DNA of 64,000 nucleotides from Streptosporangium sp. NBC_01756 (lineage in GTDB: Bacteria > Actinomycetota > Actinomycetes > Streptosporangiales > Streptosporangiaceae): the NCBI RefSeq assembly GCF_035917975.1, contig NZ_CP109130.1:2232001-2296000 (forward strand), in the 5' to 3' direction. Below are positions 17,794 through 26,662 of the stretch, in pieces (position 1 is the first letter of the stretch; every line of letters begins with the position of its first letter). A program made the position numbers and the translations under genes. The notes under the pieces were generated by a model. That model saw only the letters and a list, made by a program, of their open reading frames with translations. It had not been told where the DNA came from and made no database searches.

Positions 17794-17912
17794 TTCTGCT
17801 ATTGTGGAACAGACCAAGTCGTTCCGCCGAAGACCCCGAACGCACCCACGATCACGGGAGCACCGCTCCCCCGTGGCACCGCGTCCCCCATCCGACCTGC
17901 TCTGGAGGAGCG

Positions 17913-19355
17913 ATGACGACCCTCGACACCCACCCGGCGCAAGCCCCCGGAGGCGCCGAGGCCGCGCCGTACAGGTGGCGCTGGCCGGCCCTCTTCGTGA
18001 TCCTCGCCGGCTCGGTGATGGAGCTCCTCGACGCCACCGTCACCAGCATCGCCGGTCCGACCATGCAGGCCGACCTCGGCGGCGGGAGTTCGATGATCCA
18101 GTGGCTCGGCGTGGCCTACACGCTGGCCATGACGGCCGGGCTGCTCACCGGCGGGCGGCTGGGTGACATCGTCGGCCGCAAGCGGATGTTCCTCATCGGC
18201 GCGACCGGCTTCGTGGTCGGCTCGCTGCTCTGCGCCGTCGCCGTCTCGCCGGAGACCGTGATCGCCGCCCGGGTGGTCCAGGGCCTGTTCGGGGCCGCGA
18301 TGGTCCCGCAGGGGCTCGGCATGATGAAGGAGATGTTCCCGCCCAAGGAGCTGCAGTCGGCCTTCGCGGCGTTCGGCCCGATCATGGGACTGTCCGCGAT
18401 CGGCGGGCCGATCCTGGCGGGCTGGCTGGTCGACGCCGACTTCTTCGGCACCGGCTGGCGCATGATCTTCCTGATCAACCTGCCGATCGGCCTGGTCACG
18501 GTGCTGGCCGCGATGAGGTTCCTGCCCGCCACCGGCCGGTCCCGGACGGTCCGGCTCGACCTGCCCGGCGCGCTGCTGGCCTCCCTCGGCTCGCTGCTGA
18601 TCGTCTTCCCGCTCGTCCAGGGGCGCGAGCACGGCTGGCCGGTCTGGACGTTCGCGATGATGGCCGCTTCGGTGGCGGTGTTCGCCTTCTTCGGCTGGTA
18701 CGAGTCGCGCCGGAGCCGCCGGGGCGGTGACCCGCTGATCGCGCCGAGTCTGTTCCGCAAGCGCGCGTTCATCGGCGGCATGTTCGTCGGCACGATCTAC
18801 TTCTCCGCGTTCACCGGGTTCGGCCTGGTCTTCAACCTCTACACCCAGCTCGGTCTCGGCTACACCCCGCTGAAAGCCGGTCTGGCCGGTGTCCCGCTCT
18901 CCGCGGGCATGATCGTCGGAATGGGCGTCATGCAGGCGGTCAAGCGGCACGGCCGCAAGGTGCTGCTGGCGGGCGCCGTGATCATGACGGCCGGAGTCGT
19001 CGCCCTCCTGCTGCTGCTCGGCCCCGGGACCGGTCCCTGGCAGCTCGCCCCCGCCCTGCTCGTCACCGGCCTGGGGTCGGGCCTGGTCATGGGCCCGTAC
19101 TTCCAGATCGCGCTGTCCGGCGTCGACCCGCACGAGACCGGCTCCGCCTCCGGCACGCTGACCGCGCTCCAGCAGCTCGGTGCCGCCCTCGGGGTGGCCC
19201 TGCTCGGCACGGTCTTCTTCGGCGCGCTGGGCGGTGACCCCACCGTCGCGGCGCAGCACACCTTCTGGGTCGTCGCCGGGATGGTCGCGCTGACCTTCCT
19301 GGCCGGTTTCCTCCTCCCCCGGTACGCCCGGGAGGACACCGAGCCCGTGCACTGA
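17913..19355 (+). CDS. MFS drug transporter, DHA2 (14-TM) family
   Basis: The 480-residue membrane protein has the DHA2 layout. TM1 carries LLDATVTSIAGPTM (motif D1), then GGRLGDIVGRKRMFLIG (motif A) and ARVVQGLFGAAMVPQ (motif B); GPILAGWLVD follows, and GSGLVMGPYFQIAL and GSASGTLTALQQLGAALG come late. Such proteins export drugs or hydrophobic metabolites by proton exchange. The ATG follows GGAGGAG. A strong terminator follows immediately, so it is monocistronic. Confidence 0.92.
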   Translation: MTTLDTHPAQAPGGAEAAPYRWRWPALFVILAGSVMELLDATVTSIAGPTMQADLGGGSSMIQWLGVAYTLAMTAGLLTGGRLGDIVGRKRMFLIGATGFVVGSLLCAVAVSPETVIAARVVQGLFGAAMVPQGLGMMKEMFPPKELQSAFAAFGPIMGLSAIGGPILAGWLVDADFFGTGWRMIFLINLPIGLVTVLAAMRFLPATGRSRTVRLDLPGALLASLGSLLIVFPLVQGREHGWPVWTFAMMAASVAVFAFFGWYESRRSRRGGDPLIAPSLFRKRAFIGGMFVGTIYFSAFTGFGLVFNLYTQLGLGYTPLKAGLAGVPLSAGMIVGMGVMQAVKRHGRKVLLAGAVIMTAGVVALLLLLGPGTGPWQLAPALLVTGLGSGLVMGPYFQIALSGVDPHETGSASGTLTALQQLGAALGVALLGTVFFGALGGDPTVAAQHTFWVVAGMVALTFLAGFLLPRYAREDTEPVH

Positions 19356-19364
19356 CGTTCCCGG

Positions 19365-19403
19365 GAGGTACGGCCGGCACTCGGGTGCCGGCCGTACCTC
19401 TTT
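19365..19403 (+). terminator. Terminator of the MFS gene, 16-bp perfect stem
   Basis: GAGGTACGGCCGGCAC and its exact complement close the loop TCGG and run into TTT. It begins 10 bp after the stop codon. Confidence 0.85.
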
Positions 19404-19508
19404 GCGGTCACGCCGACCGGCTCGGCCGTGAGCAGCCCGACCCCACCGTGCAGAACGGGATCGTCTCGCAGGAAAGCCACGAGACGCGGGCGGGTTGCCC
19501 CGGTCGCG

Positions 19509-19877
19509 TCACTCCTCGCCGGAGAACCGCTCCCACGCGGACTGGCGGGTGATCCCGAGAGCTTCCCCGAGCCTGGCCCAGGTGACGCCGCGCCGACGCA
19601 GTTCCTGCGCCCACGAGCGCAGGTCGGCCTCGGCCTGGTAGATGTGCGCGGCGACGCGCGGAATGTGGCTCAGCATCTCCTCGTCGGTCAACGACTCCCA
19701 CATGGACACGCGCGGTCCTGCGGTTTCGGGGCTCCCGTCGATGATCGACGCGGACAGGGCCACGCACTCATTGCAGATGTACACTCCGGGGCCGGCGACC
19801 AGCTTGGCGACCTCGGTGTCCGGCTTGCCGCAGAAGGAACACCGAGCGAGTTCGGTCAGGGTGTCAGGCAGCGTCAC
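19509..19877 (-). CDS. ClpX C4-type zinc-finger protein with C-terminal HTH
   Basis: This 122-residue protein starts with a ClpX-type zinc finger ([15 protein letters not shown], then CNECV), then a helical linker and a C-terminal helix-turn-helix ([21 protein letters not shown]). It lacks the AAA+ domain, so it is not ClpX. The fusion suggests a small regulator, perhaps acting with a protease or sensing metal; both are inferences. The GTG start has GAGGAG upstream. Two mirrored palindromes lie 16-61 bp before the start, so autoregulation is likely. Confidence 0.85.
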   Translation of the reverse strand: MTLPDTLTELARCSFCGKPDTEVAKLVAGPGVYICNECVALSASIIDGSPETAGPRVSMWESLTDEEMLSHIPRVAAHIYQAEADLRSWAQELRRRGVTWARLGEALGITRQSAWERFSGEE

Positions 19878-19892
19878 AGCGCACTCCTCAGA

Positions 19893-19938
19893 TGTCAGGG
19901 CGTCCCTGACACTTTAGGTTGTCAGGGACGCCCTGACA
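19893..19938. promoter_or_regulatory. Two mirrored 19-bp palindromes, probable operator
   Basis: TGTCAGGGCGTCCCTGACA (19893-19911) and its exact reverse complement (19920-19938) are separated by 8 bp. Each has 8-bp arms TGTCAGGG/CCCTGACA around 3 bp. They sit in the promoter of the zinc-finger gene. Confidence 0.75.
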
Positions 19939-20017
19939 ACCCGTGTGCGCGTTGCAACACGCTGAAGCGCCGCGCCGACACCACCTCCCTAGCCCGTCAC
20001 CACTTCCGTCATCACGG

Positions 20018-21112
20018 TCAGGCAGGGGCGGGCAGGTCCGCGAGAACGGCCAGGGCGTCCCGGTGGGCGCCGGGGGTGCCGAGCGCGATCCCGGTGGACT
20101 TCGCCCGCTTGAGATACAGGTGAAGCGGGTGCTCCCAGGTCATCCCGGTCCCGCCGTGGAGCTGCACGCCCTCTTCGGCGACGTGCACCACCACCTCCGA
20201 ACACCAGGACTTCGCCACCGCCGAGGCCGCCTCGATCTCCACGGCCGCCGCCGCGTCCGGGACCGGAGGGGCCGCCAGCAGGTCCGCGGCGTTCCTGGCC
20301 GCCGCACGGGCACGCACCACGTCCAGCCAGAGGTCGGCCATCCGATGCTTGATCGCCTGGAAGGAACCGACCGGCCGGGCGAACTGGTGACGCTCCTTGA
20401 TGTAGGCGAGCGTCGTGTCCAGGCACCACTCGGCGACCCCGAGCTGCTCGGAGGCGAGCAGCCCCGCGCCGAAGGACAGCACCTTCCGCGCGTCGAGGTG
20501 GCCGACCACCTCACCGGGGGTATCGGAGAACGTGACGGTGGCGATCGGCCGGGTCAGGTCGAGCGACGGCACGACCTCGATCCGGACGTGCTCCGCCGCC
20601 ACCCGGTAGAGCGCCGTGCCGACGGGGACGAGCAGCACGTCGGCCACGTCCGCGCCGGCCACCGCCCTGACCTCCCCGCTCAGTGTCCCCCGGTCGGTGA
20701 CCGTGACGGTCGCCGGCAGCGGCCGGTACGGCGAGGCCGCCAGCGAGACGGCCAGCGCCGCCGTGGTCTCACCGGAGGCGAGCTCCTGGATGAGATCCTT
20801 CTCGCCGACCTGGAGCAGGGCCCGGGTCGCGAGCACCGAGCTGGTGAGGAACGGCACCGGCGCCACCGCCCGGCCGAGCTCCTCCAGCACCACCGCGGCC
20901 TCCCGCGCCGACGCCCCCGCGCCGCCGTACTCCTCGGGCACGAGCAGCCCCGCCACCCCGATCTCCCGCGACAGCGTCTTCCACAGATCCATGTCGTACG
21001 GCGAGGCGGACTCGACCCGCTTCAGCACGGCGTCGGGCCCGCAGCGGTCGGCGAGCAGGTCGCGCACGGAAGCCCGGAGCTCCTCTTCGACCTCGGTGTA
21101 CAGCAGTGTCAT
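20018..21112 (-). CDS. Acyl-CoA dehydrogenase, beta-type subunit lacking the catalytic Glu
   Basis: This is a 364-residue ACAD-fold protein. It has IGVAGLLVPEEYGGAG, KERHQFARPVGSFQAIKHRMAD and QLHGGTGMTWEHPLHLYLKRA, but ends LGTPGAHRDALAVLADLPA without the EGT/EGGT-type catalytic segment. In actinobacteria such proteins form alpha2beta2 FadE complexes with a neighbour that carries the base. Its ATG overlaps the stop of that neighbour by 4 bp (ATGA), so equal expression is likely. It is the last gene of the operon. Confidence 0.88.
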   Translation of the reverse strand: MTLLYTEVEEELRASVRDLLADRCGPDAVLKRVESASPYDMDLWKTLSREIGVAGLLVPEEYGGAGASAREAAVVLEELGRAVAPVPFLTSSVLATRALLQVGEKDLIQELASGETTAALAVSLAASPYRPLPATVTVTDRGTLSGEVRAVAGADVADVLLVPVGTALYRVAAEHVRIEVVPSLDLTRPIATVTFSDTPGEVVGHLDARKVLSFGAGLLASEQLGVAEWCLDTTLAYIKERHQFARPVGSFQAIKHRMADLWLDVVRARAAARNAADLLAAPPVPDAAAAVEIEAASAVAKSWCSEVVVHVAEEGVQLHGGTGMTWEHPLHLYLKRAKSTGIALGTPGAHRDALAVLADLPAPA

Positions 21113-22278
21113 CGGGGCAGGTCCTTCCAGGGCACGTCCTTGTCGACGCGGGGTTCGGACGGCAGGCCGAGGACCCGCTCGGCGACGATGTTGCGCAGGA
21201 TCTCCGAGGTGCCGCCCTCGATCGAGTTCCCCTTGGCGCGCAGGTAGCGGTATCCGGGGCCACGGCCGAAGAAGTCGACGCTGTCCGAGCGGCGGAACGT
21301 CCAGTCGTCGTAGCCGAGTCCCTCCTCGCCGCGCAGCTCGACGTCCAGCCCGGACAGCGCCTGGTTGAGCGAGGCGAAGGAGAGCTTCATGCCCGAGCCC
21401 TCCGGTCCCGGCTGGCCGGCCGAGAGCTGCTCGCGCAGCCGGGCGCCGGCCAGCCGCGTCACATCGGCCTCCACCCAGAGCCGGAGCAGCCGCTGGTGCA
21501 GGTCGTGGGTGCGCAGCTCGGGGCGGGACCGCCAGGTGTCGGCGACCAGGCCGATCATGCCGCCGCCCCGCCGTACCGGCGCGCCGCCGATCGCCACCCG
21601 CTCGTTCATGAGCGTGGTCTGCGCGACCCGCCACCCGTCGCCCACCTCGCCGAGCCGCAGGGAGTCGGCGAGCCGTACGCCGGTGAGGAAGACCTCGTTG
21701 AACTCGGCCTCGCCGGTGATCTGCCGCAGCGGCCTGACATCGACGCCGGGGGCGTGCATGTCGCACACGAAGTAGGTGAGGCCCCGGTGCTTGGGCACGT
21801 CCACGTCGGTCCGGGCGACCAGGATCGCCCAGCGGGCGTGGTGGGCGCCGGAGGTCCACACCTTCTGCCCGTCGACGACCCACTCGTCACCGTCCCGGAC
21901 CGCCCGCGTGCCGAGGGTCGCCAGGTCCGACCCGGCGCCGGGCTCGCTGAAGAGCTGGCACCAGATCTCCTCCCCCGTCCACAGCGGGCGCAGGAACCGT
22001 TTCTTCTGCTCCTCGGTGCCGAACGTCAGGATCGTCGGCGCGGCCATGCCCAGCCCGATCGCCTGTACCCCGGTGTCGAGCTGCGGGGTCCCGGCGAGCT
22101 CCCGCTCCACCACCTGCTGCAGCTCCCGGGGGGCGCCGAGCCCGCCGAGCCCCTCGGGGAAGTGCACCCAGGCCAGGCCCGCGTCGAACCGGGCCCGCAG
22201 GAACTCCAGCCGGTCGGCCGGGTCGTGCCCGGCCAGGAGCGCGGCTACGCGCTCCCCGATCGTCTCTCCGTCCACCAC
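21109..22278 (-). CDS. Acyl-CoA dehydrogenase, alpha-type subunit with catalytic Glu
   Basis: This 389-residue FAD enzyme has the family motifs CQLFSEPGAGSDLA and VVDGQKVWTSGAH, and the C-terminal KGNSIEGGTSEILRNIVAERVLGLP, whose EGGT Glu is the expected base. It oxidises an acyl-CoA at the alpha-beta bond. I used the first of two adjacent GTG codons at 22276-22278, which has AAGGAG about 9 nt upstream. It probably pairs with the downstream subunit to make a heterotetramer. The substrate (fatty, branched or steroid side chain) cannot be told. Confidence 0.9.
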   Translation of the reverse strand: MVDGETIGERVAALLAGHDPADRLEFLRARFDAGLAWVHFPEGLGGLGAPRELQQVVERELAGTPQLDTGVQAIGLGMAAPTILTFGTEEQKKRFLRPLWTGEEIWCQLFSEPGAGSDLATLGTRAVRDGDEWVVDGQKVWTSGAHHARWAILVARTDVDVPKHRGLTYFVCDMHAPGVDVRPLRQITGEAEFNEVFLTGVRLADSLRLGEVGDGWRVAQTTLMNERVAIGGAPVRRGGGMIGLVADTWRSRPELRTHDLHQRLLRLWVEADVTRLAGARLREQLSAGQPGPEGSGMKLSFASLNQALSGLDVELRGEEGLGYDDWTFRRSDSVDFFGRGPGYRYLRAKGNSIEGGTSEILRNIVAERVLGLPSEPRVDKDVPWKDLPR

Positions 22279-22374
22279 GAACGAACACTCCTTCCGTCGA
22301 AGATCTGGCCCCGCCCGGACACGGGAACGCCGAGGTGCCACCGACCGCGGCGAGGCGACCGGAGGCATGCGAGC

Positions 22375-23580
22375 TCAGGTCATGTACTTCTTGAGCTCGC
22401 GGTAGGCCAGCGAGCGCTTGTGCACCTCGTCGGGCCCGTCGGCGAGCCGCAGGGACCGCGCGCCCGCCCAGAGGCCGGCCAGCGGGAAGTCCTGGCTGAC
22501 GCCTCCGGCGCCGTGGGCCTGGATGGCCTTGTCCAGGATCCACTCCACGTCGCGCGGAGTGGCGATCTTGATGGCCTGGATCTCGGTGTGGGCGCCGCGG
22601 TTGCCGACGGTGTCCATCAGCCAGGCGGTCTTCAGCACCAGCAGGCGGAGCTGCTCGATCTTCACCCTGGACTCGGCGATCCAGTCCTGGACGACCCCCT
22701 GCTGGGCGATCGGCCTGCCGAACGTGCTCCGCGACAGGGTGCGCGTGCACATCAGCTCGACGGCCCGCTCGGCCATGCCGATCAGCCGCATGCAGTGGTG
22801 GATGCGGCCGGGGCCGAGGCGTGCCTGGGCGATCGCGAAGCCGCCGCCCTCCTCGCCGATCAGGTTGTCCACCGGCACCCTGACGTCGTCGAACGCGATC
22901 TCGGCGTGGCCGCCGTGGTCGGCGTCGGAGTAGCCGAACACGCGCATGCCCCGCCGGATGTCCAGGCCGGGCGTGTCACGCGGCACCAGGACCATGGACT
23001 GCTGCCGGTGCGAGGACGCCTCCGGATCGGTCTTGCCCATCACGATGAGGATCCTGCAGTTGGGGTTCATCGCGCCGGAGGCGAACCACTTGCGGCCGTT
23101 GATCACGTATTCGGAGCCGTCCCGGACGATCGACAGCGCGATGTTCGTGGCGTCCGACGACGCGGAGTCCGGCTCGGTCATCGCGAACGCCGACCGGATC
23201 TCCCCGCGCAGCAGCGGCTCCAGCCACTGCTCGCGCTGCCACTCGTTGCCGAACATGGACAGCACTTCCATGTTGCCGGTGTCCGGAGCGGCGCAGTTGG
23301 TGGCGGTGGGGGCGATCCTCGGGGAACGGCCCATGATCTCGGCCAGCGGGGCGTACTGCAGGTTGGTCAGCCCCGCGCCGTGCCCGCCGGGCAGGAACAG
23401 GTTCCACAGCCCCCGTTTGCGCGCCTCCTGTTTGAGGTCCTCCAGCAGCGGGGGGCTGGCCCATCCGCTCTCGGCCGCCTGGGCCTCGAAGGCCTCCTCC
23501 GCCGGGTGGACGCACTCCTCCATGAAGTCGAGCAGTTGCCCGCGCAGCTTCTCGGTCGTGGCGTCGAACGCGAAATCCAT
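22375..23580 (-). CDS. Acyl-CoA dehydrogenase, ACAD10/11-like
   Basis: This 401-residue ACAD is first in the three-gene operon. It has AMTEPDSASSDATNI, INGRKWFASGAMNPNC and STFGRPIAQQGVVQDWIA, and ends in LADGPDEVHKRSLAYRELKK. The DGPDEVH form of the C-terminal motif is typical of the ACAD10/11-like group, which forms homodimers or homotetramers. The ATG has GAGGAGAACCC upstream. A TACCG dyad like the TetR operator lies 29 bp before the start and is a likely control site for the whole operon. Confidence 0.9.
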   Translation of the reverse strand: MDFAFDATTEKLRGQLLDFMEECVHPAEEAFEAQAAESGWASPPLLEDLKQEARKRGLWNLFLPGGHGAGLTNLQYAPLAEIMGRSPRIAPTATNCAAPDTGNMEVLSMFGNEWQREQWLEPLLRGEIRSAFAMTEPDSASSDATNIALSIVRDGSEYVINGRKWFASGAMNPNCRILIVMGKTDPEASSHRQQSMVLVPRDTPGLDIRRGMRVFGYSDADHGGHAEIAFDDVRVPVDNLIGEEGGGFAIAQARLGPGRIHHCMRLIGMAERAVELMCTRTLSRSTFGRPIAQQGVVQDWIAESRVKIEQLRLLVLKTAWLMDTVGNRGAHTEIQAIKIATPRDVEWILDKAIQAHGAGGVSQDFPLAGLWAGARSLRLADGPDEVHKRSLAYRELKKYMT

Positions 23581-23608
23581 GGGTTCTCCTCACGGTCTCC
23601 CAGGAGCG

Positions 23609-23624
23609 TACCGACCGGACGGTA
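23609..23624. promoter_or_regulatory. TACCG dyad upstream of the acyl-CoA dehydrogenase operon
   Basis: TACCGACCGGACGGTA has arms TACCG/CGGTA around CGACC-type centre bases. It shares ACCGACC and CGGTA with the dyad before the TetR gene at 14.5 kb. That regulator is therefore the best candidate to bind here. Confidence 0.6.
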
Positions 23625-23699
23625 TGAGTGTCGACAGCTCTCCCGAACCTGACGCCGCGTCATCCGTGCCGCCCCGCCCCCGAAGGGCGTCCGTGCGGC

Positions 23700-24539
23700 T
23701 CAGGAGGGGGGAGCCGCGCCGAGCAGGCCGTGCAGGGACGCCTTCAGGTTCGCGACGAAGGCGTCCCTGACCTCGGGGGCCACCAGGTCCAGGGACAGGT
23801 AGGGGTTGAGGTCCTCCAACTCGACCAGCAGGAGCTCGCCGTCCTGGGTACGGCAGGCGTCCACGCGCTGGATGCCGTGCCCGATGTCGTTCCAGTCGAC
23901 GAAACGCTGCGCGAAGACCAGGTCCGGCGCGGTGGCCTCGTACGGTTCCAGCTCCCATCGCCGGTCGGGCCGGGGCGCGTAGAGGGCGTACTGGAAGGCA
24001 TGGTCGATGAAGTAGAACGAGATCTCGTGCCGGAAGCGGATGCGCGGCTGGATGAGGACGCCGTCGTGGGTCAGGCTCCCCAGCCGGTCCCGGGGAACGA
24101 ATTCCAGGCCGATGGAGTCCGCGCCGAACGTGGGCTTGACCACGTACTCGTCCGACTCGGGCAGGCGGCCGACGTCCTGGGGGCGGTCCACAGTCGGGAT
24201 GACCGGATACCCCGCGGCGCTCAGGTCCGCGAGGTACTGCTTGCCGACCATGTCGGCCTTGCCCGTCAGCTGGTTGTAGACGCGCACGCCGCCGCCGAGC
24301 GCCCGGTCGCGGAAGGCGTCGTACGCCGCCCGGTAGTTCAGCACGGGCCCGCTGTTGCGGACCACGACCGCGTCGAAGGCGTCCATCAGCGCGACCGCGT
24401 CCAGCGGGTGGCACAGGGCGACGTCGAACTCCGCACGCAGCTCCGAGGTCAGGAAGATGTCCTCGTCGCAGTATCGGCGTCCGCGGGCCTGGTAGGCCAG
24501 GTCGCTGACGTACAGAAGGCGGGACTGAACGGCCGGCAT
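23700..24539 (-). CDS. ATP-grasp protein
   Basis: The 279-residue protein starts MPAVQSRLLYVSDLAYQARG; the ATG follows CAGGAG. ATP-grasp features are the lysine segment EYVVKPTFGADSIGLEF, LIQPRIRFRHEISFYFIDH, and the Mg-binding end LLLVELEDLNPYLSLDL (E, D and N). It would make an acyl-phosphate and join a carboxylate to an amine or thiol, but the substrate is unknown. It diverges from trpB across about 130 bp, so it may share the GntR-type control element. Confidence 0.8.
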   Translation of the reverse strand: MPAVQSRLLYVSDLAYQARGRRYCDEDIFLTSELRAEFDVALCHPLDAVALMDAFDAVVVRNSGPVLNYRAAYDAFRDRALGGGVRVYNQLTGKADMVGKQYLADLSAAGYPVIPTVDRPQDVGRLPESDEYVVKPTFGADSIGLEFVPRDRLGSLTHDGVLIQPRIRFRHEISFYFIDHAFQYALYAPRPDRRWELEPYEATAPDLVFAQRFVDWNDIGHGIQRVDACRTQDGELLLVELEDLNPYLSLDLVAPEVRDAFVANLKASLHGLLGAAPPS

Positions 24540-24634
24540 GTTTCTCCTGGAAGGTCGAGTGCTCGCCAAATTACCGCCCCTCCGGCACAGACCGCTCCGC
24601 GCCCCCGGGGTTCGCCGACCGGCGATCCTGGGCT

Positions 24635-24650
24635 ACTGTTCTAGAACAGT
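24635..24650. promoter_or_regulatory. Perfect 16-bp palindrome, GntR/HutC-type operator
   Basis: ACTGTTCTAGAACAGT is a perfect palindrome 20 bp before the trpB start. Its TCTAGA core and spacing match operators of HutC-subfamily GntR proteins such as DasR. A HutC-type GntR gene is the third gene of this same operon. Confidence 0.8.
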
Positions 24651-24669
24651 CGAGAGAGAGAAGACGGTC

Positions 24670-25884
24670 ATGGACGAGATGTCCTGGTCCGGCCGGCAGG
24701 GCGTCATGGTGCCCGCCGCCCGCGCGATGAGCGACCCCGGCGCCACCGGCCGGTTCGGCACCTATGGCGGGCGGTACGTGCCGGAGTCGCTGATCCCGGC
24801 CTGCCACGAGATCGAGACGGCGTTCCGTGAGGCCTGGAGCGACCCCGAGTTCCACGGCAGGCTCGACACCCTGCTCACGGTCTACGCCGGCCGCCCCACT
24901 CCGTTGACCCCCGCCTGGCGGCTCTCCCGTGAGCTCGGCATCACCCTGTTCCTCAAACGCGAGGATCTCGCGCACACCGGCTCACACAAGATCAACAATG
25001 TGATCGGCCAGGCGCTGCTCGCTCACCGGATGGGCAAGGAACGGCTGCTGGCCGAGACCGGCGCGGGCCAGCACGGCGTCGCCACGGCCACCGCCGCGGC
25101 GCTCCTGGGCCTCAAGGCGACCGTGTTCATGGGCGAGCGCGACATCGAACGGCAGGAGCTCAACGTCCTGCGGATGAACGTGCTGGGCGCGGAGGTCGTA
25201 CCGGTCACGACCGGGAGCCGCACCCTCAAGGACGCCTGCAACGAGGCGATGCGGCACTGGGTGTCGTCGGTGGACGACTCCTACTACTGCATCGGGTCGG
25301 TGATGGGCCCGCATCCCTATCCGTGGATGGTGCGCGAGTTCCAGCGGGTGATCGGTGAGGAGGCCCGCGCCCAGTGCGCCGCCGAACTCCCCGTCGGTGT
25401 GCCCGACTACGTGGTCGCCTGCGTCGGCGGCGGCTCCAACGCCGCGGGCACGTTCGCCGGCTTCGTCGACACCACTGCCCGGCTCGTCGGAGTCGAGGCC
25501 GAGGGCGGCGCGGCGGCGACCTTCGGCAGGGCCGGGGTGCTGCACGGCTTCCGCTCGCTGGTCCTCCAGGACGAGGACGGCCAGGTGACGGAGGCCCATT
25601 CGGTCGCGGCCGGCCTCGACTATCCGGGGATCGGCCCCGAGCACGCCCAGCTGCGTGACGGGGGGCGCGCCCGCTACGAGACCGTGAACGACGAAGAGGT
25701 CGTCCAGGCGCTGCTGCGCCTGGCCCGCACCGAGGGAATCCTGGCCGCGCTGGAGTCCTCGCACGCCGTGGCCTGGGTGATCCGGGCCGCCGAGTCCGGC
25801 GAGATCGCGCCGGGGTCGACCGTGATGCTGACTCTCTCCGGCAGGGGAGACAAAGACATCGCCTCCATCAAGGAGCTGCTGTGA
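24670..25884 (+). CDS. trpB: Tryptophan synthase beta chain
   Basis: TrpB joins indole and serine to make tryptophan using PLP. The 404-residue protein has REDLAHTGSHKINN with PLP-lysine K107, the catalytic Glu in LLAETGAGQHG (E129), the phosphate-binding GGGSNAAG at 253-260, and LSGRGDKD near the end. It is of the common TrpB1 type. It overlaps trpA by 4 bp. There are no trpE, trpD, trpC or trpF genes around it; instead a GntR regulator follows, so this is a separately controlled pair. Confidence 0.95.
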   Translation: MDEMSWSGRQGVMVPAARAMSDPGATGRFGTYGGRYVPESLIPACHEIETAFREAWSDPEFHGRLDTLLTVYAGRPTPLTPAWRLSRELGITLFLKREDLAHTGSHKINNVIGQALLAHRMGKERLLAETGAGQHGVATATAAALLGLKATVFMGERDIERQELNVLRMNVLGAEVVPVTTGSRTLKDACNEAMRHWVSSVDDSYYCIGSVMGPHPYPWMVREFQRVIGEEARAQCAAELPVGVPDYVVACVGGGSNAAGTFAGFVDTTARLVGVEAEGGAAATFGRAGVLHGFRSLVLQDEDGQVTEAHSVAAGLDYPGIGPEHAQLRDGGRARYETVNDEEVVQALLRLARTEGILAALESSHAVAWVIRAAESGEIAPGSTVMLTLSGRGDKDIASIKELL

Positions 25885-26654
25885 CCGAGTCCCTGGAAGA
25901 ATTCCTGATCGCACGCCGTGGCATGGGGCGTCCCCTGCTGGTGCCCTATGTCACCGCCGGGGTCACCCCCGGGTGGACGGACGTCGTCCGTGCCTACGCC
26001 GACGCCGGAGCCGACGCCGTCGAGCTGGGCTTCCCCTTCTCCGATCCCATGCTGGACGGCGTCACGATCCAGGAGGCCGCAGGCCGGGCGATCGCGGCCG
26101 GGACCACGGTCAAGGGGATCCTCCAGGAGGTCGCGACGCTCGACGTCGACGTGCCGCTCATCGCGATGACCTACAGCAATCTGGTGGTGCAGCAGAGCAC
26201 CGCGCAGTTCTGTGCAGCGCTCACCGCGAGCGGGCTGCGCGGGCTGATCGTGCCCGACTCGCCCCTGGAGGAGGTCGGGGAGCTGGCGGACGCCGCGGCG
26301 GCCGAGGGCCTGGATCTCGTACTGCTCGCCGCTCCGTCCTCCTCCCGGGCCAGACTGCGCGAGATCACCGAGCGCAGCCGGGGCTTCGTCTACGCCCTGA
26401 CCCGCATGGGCACCACCGGCGAGCGCGGCGAGATTCCCGAGCAGGCCGCCCGGCTCGGCCGCGAGCTCAAGGGACTCACCGACCGGCCGGTCCTGTTCGG
26501 TTTCGGGGTCTCCAACCCGGCTCAGGCCGCCGATCTGGCGGGTCACGCCGACGGCGTCGTGGTGGCTTCGGCGCTGATGCGCAAGCTCCTCGACGGCGCC
26601 CGGCCACGCGAGTTGGGAGAATATGTGGCGAGCATGCGACGCGCACTCGATTAG
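25881..26654 (+). CDS. trpA: Tryptophan synthase alpha chain
   Basis: TrpA cleaves indole-3-glycerol phosphate and passes indole to TrpB. The 257-residue TIM barrel carries the catalytic pair as E48 (VELGFPFSDP) and D59 (MLDG). VPDSPLEE and FGFGVSNPAQA are the later phosphate-site motifs. The GTG start overlaps the trpB stop as GTGA. The stop is 8 bp before the gntR start, so all three genes form one unit. Confidence 0.95.
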   Translation: MTESLEEFLIARRGMGRPLLVPYVTAGVTPGWTDVVRAYADAGADAVELGFPFSDPMLDGVTIQEAAGRAIAAGTTVKGILQEVATLDVDVPLIAMTYSNLVVQQSTAQFCAALTASGLRGLIVPDSPLEEVGELADAAAAEGLDLVLLAAPSSSRARLREITERSRGFVYALTRMGTTGERGEIPEQAARLGRELKGLTDRPVLFGFGVSNPAQAADLAGHADGVVVASALMRKLLDGARPRELGEYVASMRRALD

Positions 26655-26662
26655 GGAGCCAG

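Noticed and set aside
17799..19352. 517-codon minus-strand frame opposite the MFS gene
   Set aside because: Gln/Arg/Asp-rich composition typical of the antisense of membrane proteins.
19509..19877. clpX
   Set aside because: Only the zinc finger is present; there is no AAA+ motor domain.
21106..23652. 848-codon plus-strand frame opposite the acyl-CoA dehydrogenase genes
   Set aside because: Antisense shadow of two confirmed ACAD genes.
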